Positions 19,028 through 27,313 of a stretch of DNA of 64,000 nucleotides are shown in pieces. The translations under genes and the position numbers were made by a program. Location: the NCBI RefSeq assembly GCF_001458775.1, contig NZ_CZPZ01000003.1, positions 1 to 64,000 on the forward strand. The letters are read 5' to 3'. The DNA is from Candidatus Nitrospira nitrificans (lineage in GTDB: Bacteria > Nitrospirota > Nitrospiria > Nitrospirales > Nitrospiraceae). A model generated the notes under the pieces. That model searched no databases. It saw only the letters and a list, made by a program, of their open reading frames with translations, and was not told the DNA's origin. Every line of letters begins with the position of its first letter. The stretch's first letter is position 1.

Positions 19028-19771
19028 ATGAGATATGTGTTGACATTGGGGCTGAGTCTTCTGCTGACCGTCTCGGGAATGCCTATCCTGGACGCCGCAG
19101 ACGGAGCGATAACGGTAACGACCGCTGAACGGGATGACGAGCAGCTTCCCGTCTATGCACCGCCGAAAAAACTGACCCCTCGCGCTCGAGTCGGCGGGAC
19201 ATTGCGGGGAACGGATAGCAGTGAACCGGAACTCGTCGCCTTGGTGCCCGACCATGTCGGATTGACCGTCAAGCAAACACCGACCCTGAACTGGTACCTT
19301 TCAAAACCGACCACTTATCCGCTACGATTTACGCTCAATGACACTCAAAAAATCATTCCGATCTACGAAGGCTCCCTCCCCATTCCGACGCAAGCAGGGG
19401 TTCAATCCATCGATCTCAAAAGACTGGGACTGACACTCGAACCCAACGTCCAATATCGATGGTTTGTGTCGGCCAGCCCCAATGCTGAGTCCCCCTCCAG
19501 GGATATCGTCGCCGGCGGGATGATCGAGCGATGTGAGTTCAGCGAATGTCTGACGGTGACCTCGGTGAATGTGAGCTGTGACCGGGACAGTGTCCGCACG
19601 AATGCCCTCATCGGGTTCTGGTATGACGCAATGGGTTGCGTGTGTTCTCTGATCGAAAAGGAACCAAATGATCCGTCGCTTCGCAGGCTGCGCGCAGCCC
19701 TCCTGAGACAGGTGGGACTCAACGGGGTGGCAGACTGGGATCTGCGTTCGATTCAGAGTCATACCAAATAG
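19028..19771 (+). CDS. DUF928 protein
   Basis: A 247-aa exported protein. ATG 19028 follows AAGGAG; the upstream in-frame start overlaps the CHAT gene. The signal peptide ends near PILDA. The central part (TPRARVGGTLRGT, LVPDHVGLTVKQTPTLNWYL, PLRFTLND, LEPNVQYRWFVS) matches DUF928, a family found next to CHAT and TPS genes. Four Cys follow (CEFSEC, SCDRDS, MGCVCS). Its likely place is the periplasm, as the last gene of the exoprotein locus. Biochemical role unknown. Confidence 0.82.
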   Translation: MRYVLTLGLSLLLTVSGMPILDAADGAITVTTAERDDEQLPVYAPPKKLTPRARVGGTLRGTDSSEPELVALVPDHVGLTVKQTPTLNWYLSKPTTYPLRFTLNDTQKIIPIYEGSLPIPTQAGVQSIDLKRLGLTLEPNVQYRWFVSASPNAESPSRDIVAGGMIERCEFSECLTVTSVNVSCDRDSVRTNALIGFWYDAMGCVCSLIEKEPNDPSLRRLRAALLRQVGLNGVADWDLRSIQSHTK

Positions 19772-19807
19772 CCGCTTGCATGCCTTTGTACCATAGCCTC
19801 AGCCGAC

Positions 19808-19846
19808 TGAATCTATTTTGATTCAGCATGAATACATTTAGATTCA
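19808..19846. promoter_or_regulatory. Tandem operator A (2 units, 21-bp pitch)
   Basis: TGAATC-TATTTT-GATTCA (19808-19825, perfect inverted arms) and TGAATA-CATTTA-GATTCA (19829-19846, one mismatch). Both fit GNATC-N6-GATTC, which also occurs at 31281, 39280 and 42993. It lies 106-144 bp upstream of a -24/-12 promoter, where enhancer sites for sigma54 activators normally sit. Confidence 0.7.
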
Positions 19847-19951
19847 CCATCCGTCTCAGATCCGTGGCCGAAGCATCATCTCATATCAAGATTCGCTAGG
19901 GTCCCGCACGAATAATTTCCCCACTGCGGCTGTTGGCGATCAAGACGCTGA

Positions 19952-19966
19952 TGGCATGTGGCTTGC
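19952..19966 (+). promoter_or_regulatory. Sigma54 (-24/-12) promoter of TonB receptor operon
   Basis: TGGCATG-TGGC-TTGC: GG and GC are exactly 10 bp apart, and ten of twelve consensus positions match TGGCACG-N4-TTGCA. The predicted start is near 19978, 70 nt before the first receptor gene. A sigma54 response regulator is encoded in the same gene group (29716). Confidence 0.72.
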
Positions 19967-20048
19967 CATATGAAACAGAACTCACGTGGAGAGGTGTGTC
20001 TCGCCTCGCTGAATCGGCGAAGCGGGCGCACCCTGGTTGGACGAGTGA

Positions 20049-22091
20049 ATGGTACGATATCGGCAAATCTTCTCTCTTGCTTGCCTATCCTTTGTCGCCA
20101 TTGTCTTGTTGATGTTGTTCCCCGTCGCTGCCCGGGCAGAAGACCGCAAGAACACATCGGGCGCGCCGCTCGACCAGGGCATCCCCGTCGAGCTCCAACT
20201 GCTCAAAGAGGAAGAGACGGTCAGCATCGCGTCGCGCTATGAACAGCCGATCTCTCAAGCGCCGTCGAATGTCTATGTGATCACCGACGAGGATATCCGC
20301 CATTCGGGCGCCACTGACCTTCCGACGATTTTACGCCGTGTCCCGGGGATCGAGGTCATGCAGGTCACGGGAGCCGACTTCAACGTCAGTATTCGCGGAG
20401 ACAATCAGTTGAACGCCAACAAGTTGTTGGTGATGGTCGACGGACGATCGATCTATGTCGACATGCAGGGCGGGTTGTCTTGGAAGAATATTCCGGTGAC
20501 GTTGCCGGAGATTAAACGCATTGAGGTATTGAAAGGCCCTGCGTCGGTGATCTATGGGTTCAATGCTTTCGACGGGGTCGTCAACATCATCACCAAGTCC
20601 CCGAACGAGATCAACGGGACGACGGTTCAGCTTGGTGGAGGTGAGCTGGGCACGATTTCGAGCGCCGCCATCCATGCCGGCACACAGGGCCAATTCGGAT
20701 ATCGGCTTTCGTTCGGTCATGACCAGAATGCGCAATGGCGCAATCGAGACGCCTTGGCGTTTCAAAACAACAAAGTTCACGTCCAAACAGACTATGCGGT
20801 AACGGCCGACTCTCGGATACGACTCTCCGGGGGGTGGGCCGACGCCACTCGCTACGATGGCCCGGTGTTCAACCTACAAACTCCGTCGACTCCACTCACG
20901 CAAAGCTTTGCCGACATCGGTTACGAACGCCCGAACTTCTATATTCGCGGCTGGTGGACACAAAACGACATCAACGCAGACCTCATCATGCACCCGTTTC
21001 TGAACAATCGATTGCAAGAGGTCAACCAATTCGGCGAACGCAGCCTTGCCTTCCTGACCAATACCTATAATGTCGAAGCACAACACAGTCTGGACCTGTG
21101 GTCGAATAACCGGCTCACCTATGGAACCAATTATCGTCTCAATACCGTTTCAGGAAACGGCGTGGCCAATACCGGCGAGGAAACCCGCTTCGGCCTCTAT
21201 CTCCAAGACGAATGGAGATTCACGGACCGCTTCAGCGCGACCGCCGGTGTCCGCTACGACCTGAATTCCTTCATCAACCCGACCATCAGTCCGCGTCTCG
21301 CGCTGCTCTATATCATTGCGCCTGAGCACACCCTTCGAGCGACGGTATCCGTCGCCTATCGGCCACCGACACTCTTTGAACGTGAAAGCATCGCGCGGTT
21401 CGTGACCACGCTTCCGCCGCCGTTCCCCTCTCCATCACCTTTTCCGCTTGTGGGATCGCAAACGCTCAAGCCGGAGCAGATCGTCTCGTACGATCTTGGC
21501 TATCAAGGGTGGTGGTTCAAACACCGTCTGCGCGTGCGAGCCGATCTCTTCTTCAACCATATTTCCGATTTGATCAACTTCGTCTCCGTCGGAACAACAC
21601 GCACGTTTGCCAACGGAGGGATAGCCGACATTTATGGTGGGGAAATCGGCGTCGAGTTCTTGGCGACTCCGTGGCTCAACGGATTTGCGAATGTCTCCTA
21701 CCAGGAGATCGGTCAGACATTCGTGGGAACCAGTCGGAGAGGCGCTCCTGCGTGGAAGGTGAATGCCGGGTTGCGGGGTGAGTGGGATAACGGCCTCAGC
21801 GGCGAGGCAACCGTTCATTACGTGTCTGGAGCGACCTATCCCGTCGTCGGGACCTACCAAACGCTCGCGCCGTTCGGGGCGACAGTGCCGAATTCCCGTG
21901 TGGACGGCTACACCTTGCTTAACCTTCGAGGCGCCTACAAATTCTGGAAACAGAAAGCTGCCGGGGGATACCTGCGGGACGCCGAAGTGGCGGTTTCCGG
22001 GTTTAACTCATTGAACGACAGACACACCGAACATCCCTTAGGGAATATGATCGGCAGCCGCGTCATGGGGTGGTTGACGGTGCGGTTTTAG
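20049..22091 (+). CDS. TonB-dependent receptor 1
   Basis: A 680-aa outer-membrane receptor. ATG 20049 gives a signal peptide ending at ARA (residue 30); no strong ribosome site is seen. A likely TonB box (EETVSIA, about 55-61) is followed by the plug (NVYVITDEDIRHSGATDLPT, GVVNIITKSP) and a 22-strand barrel ending in WLTVRF with terminal aromatic residue. It is small for the family. It is the first of three tandem paralogues that share a nearly identical N-terminal region but differ in predicted extracellular loops. Substrate unknown; vitamin, siderophore or metal complexes are all possible. Probably driven by the sigma54 promoter at 19952. Confidence 0.9.
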   Translation: MVRYRQIFSLACLSFVAIVLLMLFPVAARAEDRKNTSGAPLDQGIPVELQLLKEEETVSIASRYEQPISQAPSNVYVITDEDIRHSGATDLPTILRRVPGIEVMQVTGADFNVSIRGDNQLNANKLLVMVDGRSIYVDMQGGLSWKNIPVTLPEIKRIEVLKGPASVIYGFNAFDGVVNIITKSPNEINGTTVQLGGGELGTISSAAIHAGTQGQFGYRLSFGHDQNAQWRNRDALAFQNNKVHVQTDYAVTADSRIRLSGGWADATRYDGPVFNLQTPSTPLTQSFADIGYERPNFYIRGWWTQNDINADLIMHPFLNNRLQEVNQFGERSLAFLTNTYNVEAQHSLDLWSNNRLTYGTNYRLNTVSGNGVANTGEETRFGLYLQDEWRFTDRFSATAGVRYDLNSFINPTISPRLALLYIIAPEHTLRATVSVAYRPPTLFERESIARFVTTLPPPFPSPSPFPLVGSQTLKPEQIVSYDLGYQGWWFKHRLRVRADLFFNHISDLINFVSVGTTRTFANGGIADIYGGEIGVEFLATPWLNGFANVSYQEIGQTFVGTSRRGAPAWKVNAGLRGEWDNGLSGEATVHYVSGATYPVVGTYQTLAPFGATVPNSRVDGYTLLNLRGAYKFWKQKAAGGYLRDAEVAVSGFNSLNDRHTEHPLGNMIGSRVMGWLTVRF

Positions 22092-22154
22092 CCTGGTGGT
22101 TTCAAGTCCCAGTGCGCGGGGTTGCTCATAGCTGGCTCAATTACCGAGGCGCGC

Positions 22155-24212
22155 ATGGCACGATATCGGCAAATCTTCTCTCTTGCTTGCCTATCCTTCG
22201 TCGCCATTGCCTTGTCGATGCTGTGCCCCGTCGCTGCCCGGGCAGAAGACAGCAAGAACAAATCGGGCGCCCCGCTCGATCATGGCATCCCTGTCGAACT
22301 GCAACTGCTCAAAGAAGAAGAGACGGTCAGCATCGCGTCGCGCTACGAGCAGCCGATCTCTCAGGCCCCGTCGAACGTCTATGTGATCACCGACGAGGAC
22401 ATCCGAATGTCCGGAGCGGCGGACCTCCCCACCATCCTTCGCCGAATCCCTGGGATGGAAGTCATGCAAATGAGCGGTGCCGAATTCAATGTGAGTGCAC
22501 GTGGCAATAACCAACCGCTTGCCAACAAGCTGCTCGTCATGGTGGACGGTCGCTCGATTTATGTGGATGCCCAGGGTCTTACGTATTGGAAGTTACTGCC
22601 CATTACCTTGCCAGAAATCAAGCGGATCGAGGTCCTCAAGGGGCCTGCTTCAGCAGTCTACGGATTTAATGCGTTTGATGGGATCATTTCAATCACCACG
22701 AAATCTCCGGCGGAAATGCGAGGCGCGACGCTGCAATTCGGCGGCGGAGACGTGGGCACCCTGAGCGGCGCTGCCGTTTACGCCAATGTGGTGAACAAAC
22801 TCGGCTACCGTCTGTCAGTCGGCCACGACCAACATGGCCAATGGAGAAATCACGATGCACTAGCCTTCCGTTCAAATAAATTCAACGTTTCCACTGAATA
22901 CGCCCTCACAGAAGACTCTCGACTGGTAATCAATGGTGGACTCGCAAACGCAAACCGGTTTGACGGCAATATTGGAGAATCTACCATGAATGCCGGTTCA
23001 TCCTCGCAGCGCTATGCCTCAATTGCTTATGAGCGCTCTCATTTCTTTCTACGTGCCAACTGGACAGGGTTCTCCGACTCTACGGATATTATGTTTAATC
23101 CGCTCGTCGCCTCATTCATCAAACTTTTTAATCTGACGGGAGAGCCACTCTCGCGCAATGATAGCCGGTCCAATACCTACAACCTGGAAGCTCAGCATTC
23201 ATTGGCACTGACCCCCTCTAATCTCCTGACATACGGTGCTAACTATCGGCGCAACACCTTGGACCACCAATTCATATCGCAGCCAGGCCGTGAGGATCGT
23301 TTTGGAGTGTACCTCCAAGATGAATGGAGCATGTCCACTTCTCTCAGCCTTATCGCCGGTGCGCGCTATGATCTCCATAGTGAAATCAATGGCACGTGGA
23401 GTCCACGCGCGGCGCTGCTTTATAAGCCTACCCCTAACCATGTGTTCCGGCTTGGACTATCGGTGGCTTACCGTCCCCCTACAATGCATGAGTCATTGGC
23501 TACGTCTCAAGCAGTCATCACATTACCATCACCAGCCAATTCACCTCCTCCAACTATCCTACGGCCCTCTTCGAATCTTGATCCTGAACGGATCATTTCC
23601 TATGAACTCGGCTACCAAGGCTGGTTCTGGGCGCACCGGCTGCGACTTCGCGGCAATCTCTTTTTCAATCACATTACTGATCTTATCAACTCCATCACGG
23701 TGTCACCCGGAGTCGCCTCCTATGTCAACATTCCAGGCCAGGCGGATATCTACGGAGGCGAGATCGGCATTGAAGCACTGCTCACGCAATGGCTTACCGG
23801 CTTTGCGAACGTCACCTACCAAGATGTCGGACAGTCGTTTATCGATACGAGTCAACGGGGGGTGCCCCATTGGATCGCCAATGCCGGATTGCGAGGCAAC
23901 TTGGGCACGACGTGGAACGGCGAGCTGCTGTTTCATCATGTCGCCGGCGCCGACTATCCGCTGACCAACACCATTTTACAGCTGGCTCCACTCAGTGGAA
24001 TGGGCCCTCCAAATCAGACAGTCAGCAGCTATAACTTGCTGAACCTCCGACTCGGGTATCGGTTCTGGCAAGAAGCAGCGGCGGCCGGTTATCGCCGCGA
24101 GGCGGAGGCCGCAGTATCTGTGTTCAACGCGCTCAACGACACGCACAAAGAGCATCCCTTGGGCGATCTCATCGGAAGCCGCGTCATGGGGTGGCTGACG
24201 GTGCGTTATTAG
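22155..24212 (+). CDS. TonB-dependent receptor 2
   Basis: A 685-aa paralogue. The start at 22155 (MARYRQIFSLACLSF) is chosen by exact agreement with receptor 1; the frame is open 11 codons further upstream. Signal peptide, TonB box (EETVSIA) and plug are nearly identical to receptor 1, down to DNA level in the first 240 bp. The barrel diverges, for example in DHQFISQPGREDRFGVYLQD and the proline-rich loop LPSPANSPPPTILRPSS. It ends WLTVRY. The gap to receptor 1 is 63 bp and to receptor 3 only 20 bp, so the three are likely co-transcribed. Divergent loops suggest different ligands for one shared TonB system. Confidence 0.9.
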   Translation: MARYRQIFSLACLSFVAIALSMLCPVAARAEDSKNKSGAPLDHGIPVELQLLKEEETVSIASRYEQPISQAPSNVYVITDEDIRMSGAADLPTILRRIPGMEVMQMSGAEFNVSARGNNQPLANKLLVMVDGRSIYVDAQGLTYWKLLPITLPEIKRIEVLKGPASAVYGFNAFDGIISITTKSPAEMRGATLQFGGGDVGTLSGAAVYANVVNKLGYRLSVGHDQHGQWRNHDALAFRSNKFNVSTEYALTEDSRLVINGGLANANRFDGNIGESTMNAGSSSQRYASIAYERSHFFLRANWTGFSDSTDIMFNPLVASFIKLFNLTGEPLSRNDSRSNTYNLEAQHSLALTPSNLLTYGANYRRNTLDHQFISQPGREDRFGVYLQDEWSMSTSLSLIAGARYDLHSEINGTWSPRAALLYKPTPNHVFRLGLSVAYRPPTMHESLATSQAVITLPSPANSPPPTILRPSSNLDPERIISYELGYQGWFWAHRLRLRGNLFFNHITDLINSITVSPGVASYVNIPGQADIYGGEIGIEALLTQWLTGFANVTYQDVGQSFIDTSQRGVPHWIANAGLRGNLGTTWNGELLFHHVAGADYPLTNTILQLAPLSGMGPPNQTVSSYNLLNLRLGYRFWQEAAAAGYRREAEAAVSVFNALNDTHKEHPLGDLIGSRVMGWLTVRY

Positions 24213-24232
24213 CGCTTCCTGATAGGATTTGC

Positions 24233-26251
24233 ATGGCACGATATCATCTAACCTTCCTTCCCGCTTGCCTATCCTTCGTCGCCATTGCCTTGTCGATGCT
24301 GTGCCCCGTCGCGGCCCGGCCAGAAGACAGCAAGAACAAATCGGGCGCGCCGCTCGATCAGGGCATCCCTGTCGAACTCCAACTGCTCAAAGAGGAAGAG
24401 ACGGTCAGCATCGCGTCGCGCTACGAGCAGCCGATCTCTCAAGCGCCGTCGAATGTCTATGTGATCACCGACGAGGACATCCGCCAATCAGGCGCGGTGG
24501 ACCTTCCGACCGTGCTGCGGCGCATTCCCGGCATGGAAATCATTCAGATGAGCGGCGCCGACTTCAACGTCAGCGTCCGAGGGGACAATCAGTTGCTGGC
24601 CAATAAGCTGCTGGTCCTGGTCGACGGTCGCTCCATCTATATCGACGCGCAGGGCACGACCTTTCTGAAAATGCTGCCCGTGACATTACCGGAGATCAAA
24701 CGGATCGAGGTCCTGAAGGGTCCAGCCTCCTCCATCTATGGATTCAATGCGTTCGACGGCATCATCAACATCATCACGAAATCTCCGGAAGAGATGAAGG
24801 GCACGACCATGCAGATCGGCGGTGGAGAGTTCGGCACGCTGACCGGCTCGGCCATTCATGCCGGCCGGGCCGGAAAATGGAATTATCGCCTTTCCGCGGG
24901 AGAGGAGCAAAATCAACAATGGCGGAATCGGGATGCGCTCGCCTTTCGAACCTATAAATTCAACGCCCACACGGAGTACGCGCTGACATCGGACTCGACA
25001 CTCAAGGTGTCAGGCGGATTTCTTGATAACAACCGATTTGACGGACCCACCTTCCGCGGCGCCGTCGTTCTGAACTCCCAGTTCGTACTTCCCTACGCCA
25101 ACATCGTCTACGAACGCCCCGATTTTTTTGTCCGCGCCTATTGGAACCAGTTCAATGCACTGTCCGATATATTGACCGACCCTCTGCTGGCTGCGTTTCT
25201 CCGCACGACCGACAAAAACGGCGGCACGCGCTTGGACTTTCTCGGGAATACCTACAACCTTGAGGCCCAGCATACCCTGGAATGGGGTGGACATCGACTG
25301 ATCTACGGCCTCAACTACCGACTCAATACATTTTCAGGAAACAGCATCACGGGCGCGAGTCAGGAGAACCGCCTCGGTATGTATGTACAGGATGAGTGGA
25401 AAGTCACCGACCGGTTCACTGTGGTGGCCGGCGCCCGCTACGATCTCCATACGGAGATTAATCCCACGATCAGCCCGAGAGCATCGTTATTGTATCAACT
25501 GACTCCTGCCCACACTTTGCGGGCCTCCGTGTCGATGGGTTATCGTCCACCCGCGCTCTTCGACACTCACGAGGACTTACGAGTACAGTTTCTTCCTCCG
25601 TCGGGAGTCACAGCCAACGTGCCGGTCCGCGGCTCGCATAATTTGCACCCGGAACAAATCATCGCCTATGACATTGGGTATCAAGGCTGGTACTTCAACC
25701 ACCGTGTAAGATTACGGACCGATCTCTTTCTGAATCACATTTCCGACCTCATCGATACCGGCGGGAACCCTCTGACCGGGTTCAACAATTCCAACGTCGG
25801 GGAGGCGGACATCTTCGGCGGGGAGGCCGGCGTTGAGTGTATGGCAACGAGTTGGCTCAGCGGTTACGCCAACTATACGTACCAGGAGGTCACCCAACGG
25901 GGAGCCGATCGCGGCGCCCCTCGCTTTAAAATCAACGCCGGCGCGCGCGGCCTGTGGGAAAACGGCCTCAGCGCCGAGATCAACTATTTTCACGTGGGCT
26001 CGGCTACTTACCCGATCGAAGGATTCTACTCGCTTTCACCCACGCCCCCGAACGAGCGGGTGCGGAGCTATGATTTGTTGAACCTACGGGCAGCCTATCG
26101 TTTCTGGCAACAACCGGCTGCGGCGGGATACCTGCGGGACGCTGAAGTCGCGGTTTCCGCGTTTAATGCATTGAACGACACACACAAAGAACATCCCTTA
26201 GGGGACACACTCGGGAGCCGCGTCATGGGCTGGTTGACGGCACGCTACTAG
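24233..26251 (+). CDS. TonB-dependent receptor 3
   Basis: A 672-aa paralogue. ATG 24233 follows AGGATTT and aligns with receptors 1 and 2. The TonB box EETVSIA and plug (PGMEIIQMSGADFNVSVRGD, GIINIITKSPEEMKG) are conserved; the barrel ends WLTARY. It differs from the others in the extracellular parts, such as RGAVVLNSQFVLPYANIVYE and FLPPSGVTANVPVRGS. The next gene, a periplasmic binding protein, begins about 90 bp downstream, consistent with one operon running to the response regulator. Confidence 0.9.
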   Translation: MARYHLTFLPACLSFVAIALSMLCPVAARPEDSKNKSGAPLDQGIPVELQLLKEEETVSIASRYEQPISQAPSNVYVITDEDIRQSGAVDLPTVLRRIPGMEIIQMSGADFNVSVRGDNQLLANKLLVLVDGRSIYIDAQGTTFLKMLPVTLPEIKRIEVLKGPASSIYGFNAFDGIINIITKSPEEMKGTTMQIGGGEFGTLTGSAIHAGRAGKWNYRLSAGEEQNQQWRNRDALAFRTYKFNAHTEYALTSDSTLKVSGGFLDNNRFDGPTFRGAVVLNSQFVLPYANIVYERPDFFVRAYWNQFNALSDILTDPLLAAFLRTTDKNGGTRLDFLGNTYNLEAQHTLEWGGHRLIYGLNYRLNTFSGNSITGASQENRLGMYVQDEWKVTDRFTVVAGARYDLHTEINPTISPRASLLYQLTPAHTLRASVSMGYRPPALFDTHEDLRVQFLPPSGVTANVPVRGSHNLHPEQIIAYDIGYQGWYFNHRVRLRTDLFLNHISDLIDTGGNPLTGFNNSNVGEADIFGGEAGVECMATSWLSGYANYTYQEVTQRGADRGAPRFKINAGARGLWENGLSAEINYFHVGSATYPIEGFYSLSPTPPNERVRSYDLLNLRAAYRFWQQPAAAGYLRDAEVAVSAFNALNDTHKEHPLGDTLGSRVMGWLTARY

Positions 26252-26344
26252 CCCAGAGAACCGGACGACGATGCTGAACGTTTTGCCGGGCCATACTGAT
26301 TCATCGATTGCAGAGCCTGTGATCTCTGCTCGGACGATACGATT

Positions 26345-27313
26345 ATGATGCTTCTCGCCCGTACAAGCCGAAGAAAGACGAGCTTGCGCTCGTGGCATGC
26401 CTGGCTGGCGTCGTTTACCCTCATCGCTATTTTTTGCTCCGTCCCGACCAGGACACAGGCTGGAGGCGTGGAGATTGCCATTCTGAGATCGTCCGATCTG
26501 AAGGCCTACAATGATGCCGTTGAAGGATTCAAGACGACGGCGCCCGTCGGAACGACCTATACCGAATACGACCTGCGAGGCGACCTTGAACGGGGAAAGC
26601 AACTCGCCAGAAAACTCCGCGCGTCGGACACGGCGCTCGTGGTCGCGGTCGGCCTGAAAGCGGCATTGGCGGCCAAGCTGGAGATCGTGGACACTCCGGT
26701 CCTGTACATGATGATTCTCGACCCCTTGAAACATCGCCTCACCGCTGACAATATGACCGGAGTTCTACTGGAAATTCCGACGGACCGTCAGTTCAAGATC
26801 ATGCGCACGTTCCTCCCCACCCTGCGCCGGATCGGCATGATGTACGACCCCGATAAGTCCGCGCCCAAGTTGAAGGAGGCGGCGGCGCGAGCCTCCGTCT
26901 ATGAGTTTCGCTTGCAGGGGTTTCCGGTCGAGAATGAGAAAGATGTTCCACAGCAACTACGGACGCTCTTGTCCGAATCGGAAGCGTTGTGGCTCATTCC
27001 GGACTCGACCGTCCTGACGGACGAATCGATCCGCTTCATCCTCGAATCGGCAGTGGCCAAACAGGTTCCCGTCATCGGCTTTTCCTCCGAGCTGACGCGC
27101 CTTGGCGCCCTGCTCAGCATGTCGATCGACTACGGCGAAGTCGGCCGAGAAGCCGGTCTCCTCGCCAAACGTATCGTGAACGGCGAACAACGGCTCCCGC
27201 TCAATCCTGTCTCGGTCCAGCGGGTCAAAATCACGGTGAATCAGAAGACCGCGCGATATTTAGGCGTGACGATTCCCAAAGAGCTCGACAACCTGATCGA
27301 CGAGACTTATTGA
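26345..27313 (+). CDS. Periplasmic ABC-type substrate-binding protein (PF04392-like), orphan
   Basis: A 322-aa protein. A basic start and hydrophobic segment end at RTQAGG, giving a periplasmic mature protein. Typical elements of the ABC_sub_bind family are seen: VEIAILRSSDLKAYNDAVEG, VVAVGLKAALAAK, TPVLYMMILDP, RIGMMYDPDKS, ALWLIPDSTVL, VIGFSSELTRLGALLSM, GREAGLLAKRIVNGE. No ABC permease or ATPase is nearby. Instead its TGA is followed at once by the ATG of a sensor kinase. That order, repeated in the second module (45429-48234), suggests the protein carries ligand to the kinase sensor domain rather than to a transporter. Confidence 0.85.
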   Translation: MMLLARTSRRKTSLRSWHAWLASFTLIAIFCSVPTRTQAGGVEIAILRSSDLKAYNDAVEGFKTTAPVGTTYTEYDLRGDLERGKQLARKLRASDTALVVAVGLKAALAAKLEIVDTPVLYMMILDPLKHRLTADNMTGVLLEIPTDRQFKIMRTFLPTLRRIGMMYDPDKSAPKLKEAAARASVYEFRLQGFPVENEKDVPQQLRTLLSESEALWLIPDSTVLTDESIRFILESAVAKQVPVIGFSSELTRLGALLSMSIDYGEVGREAGLLAKRIVNGEQRLPLNPVSVQRVKITVNQKTARYLGVTIPKELDNLIDETY

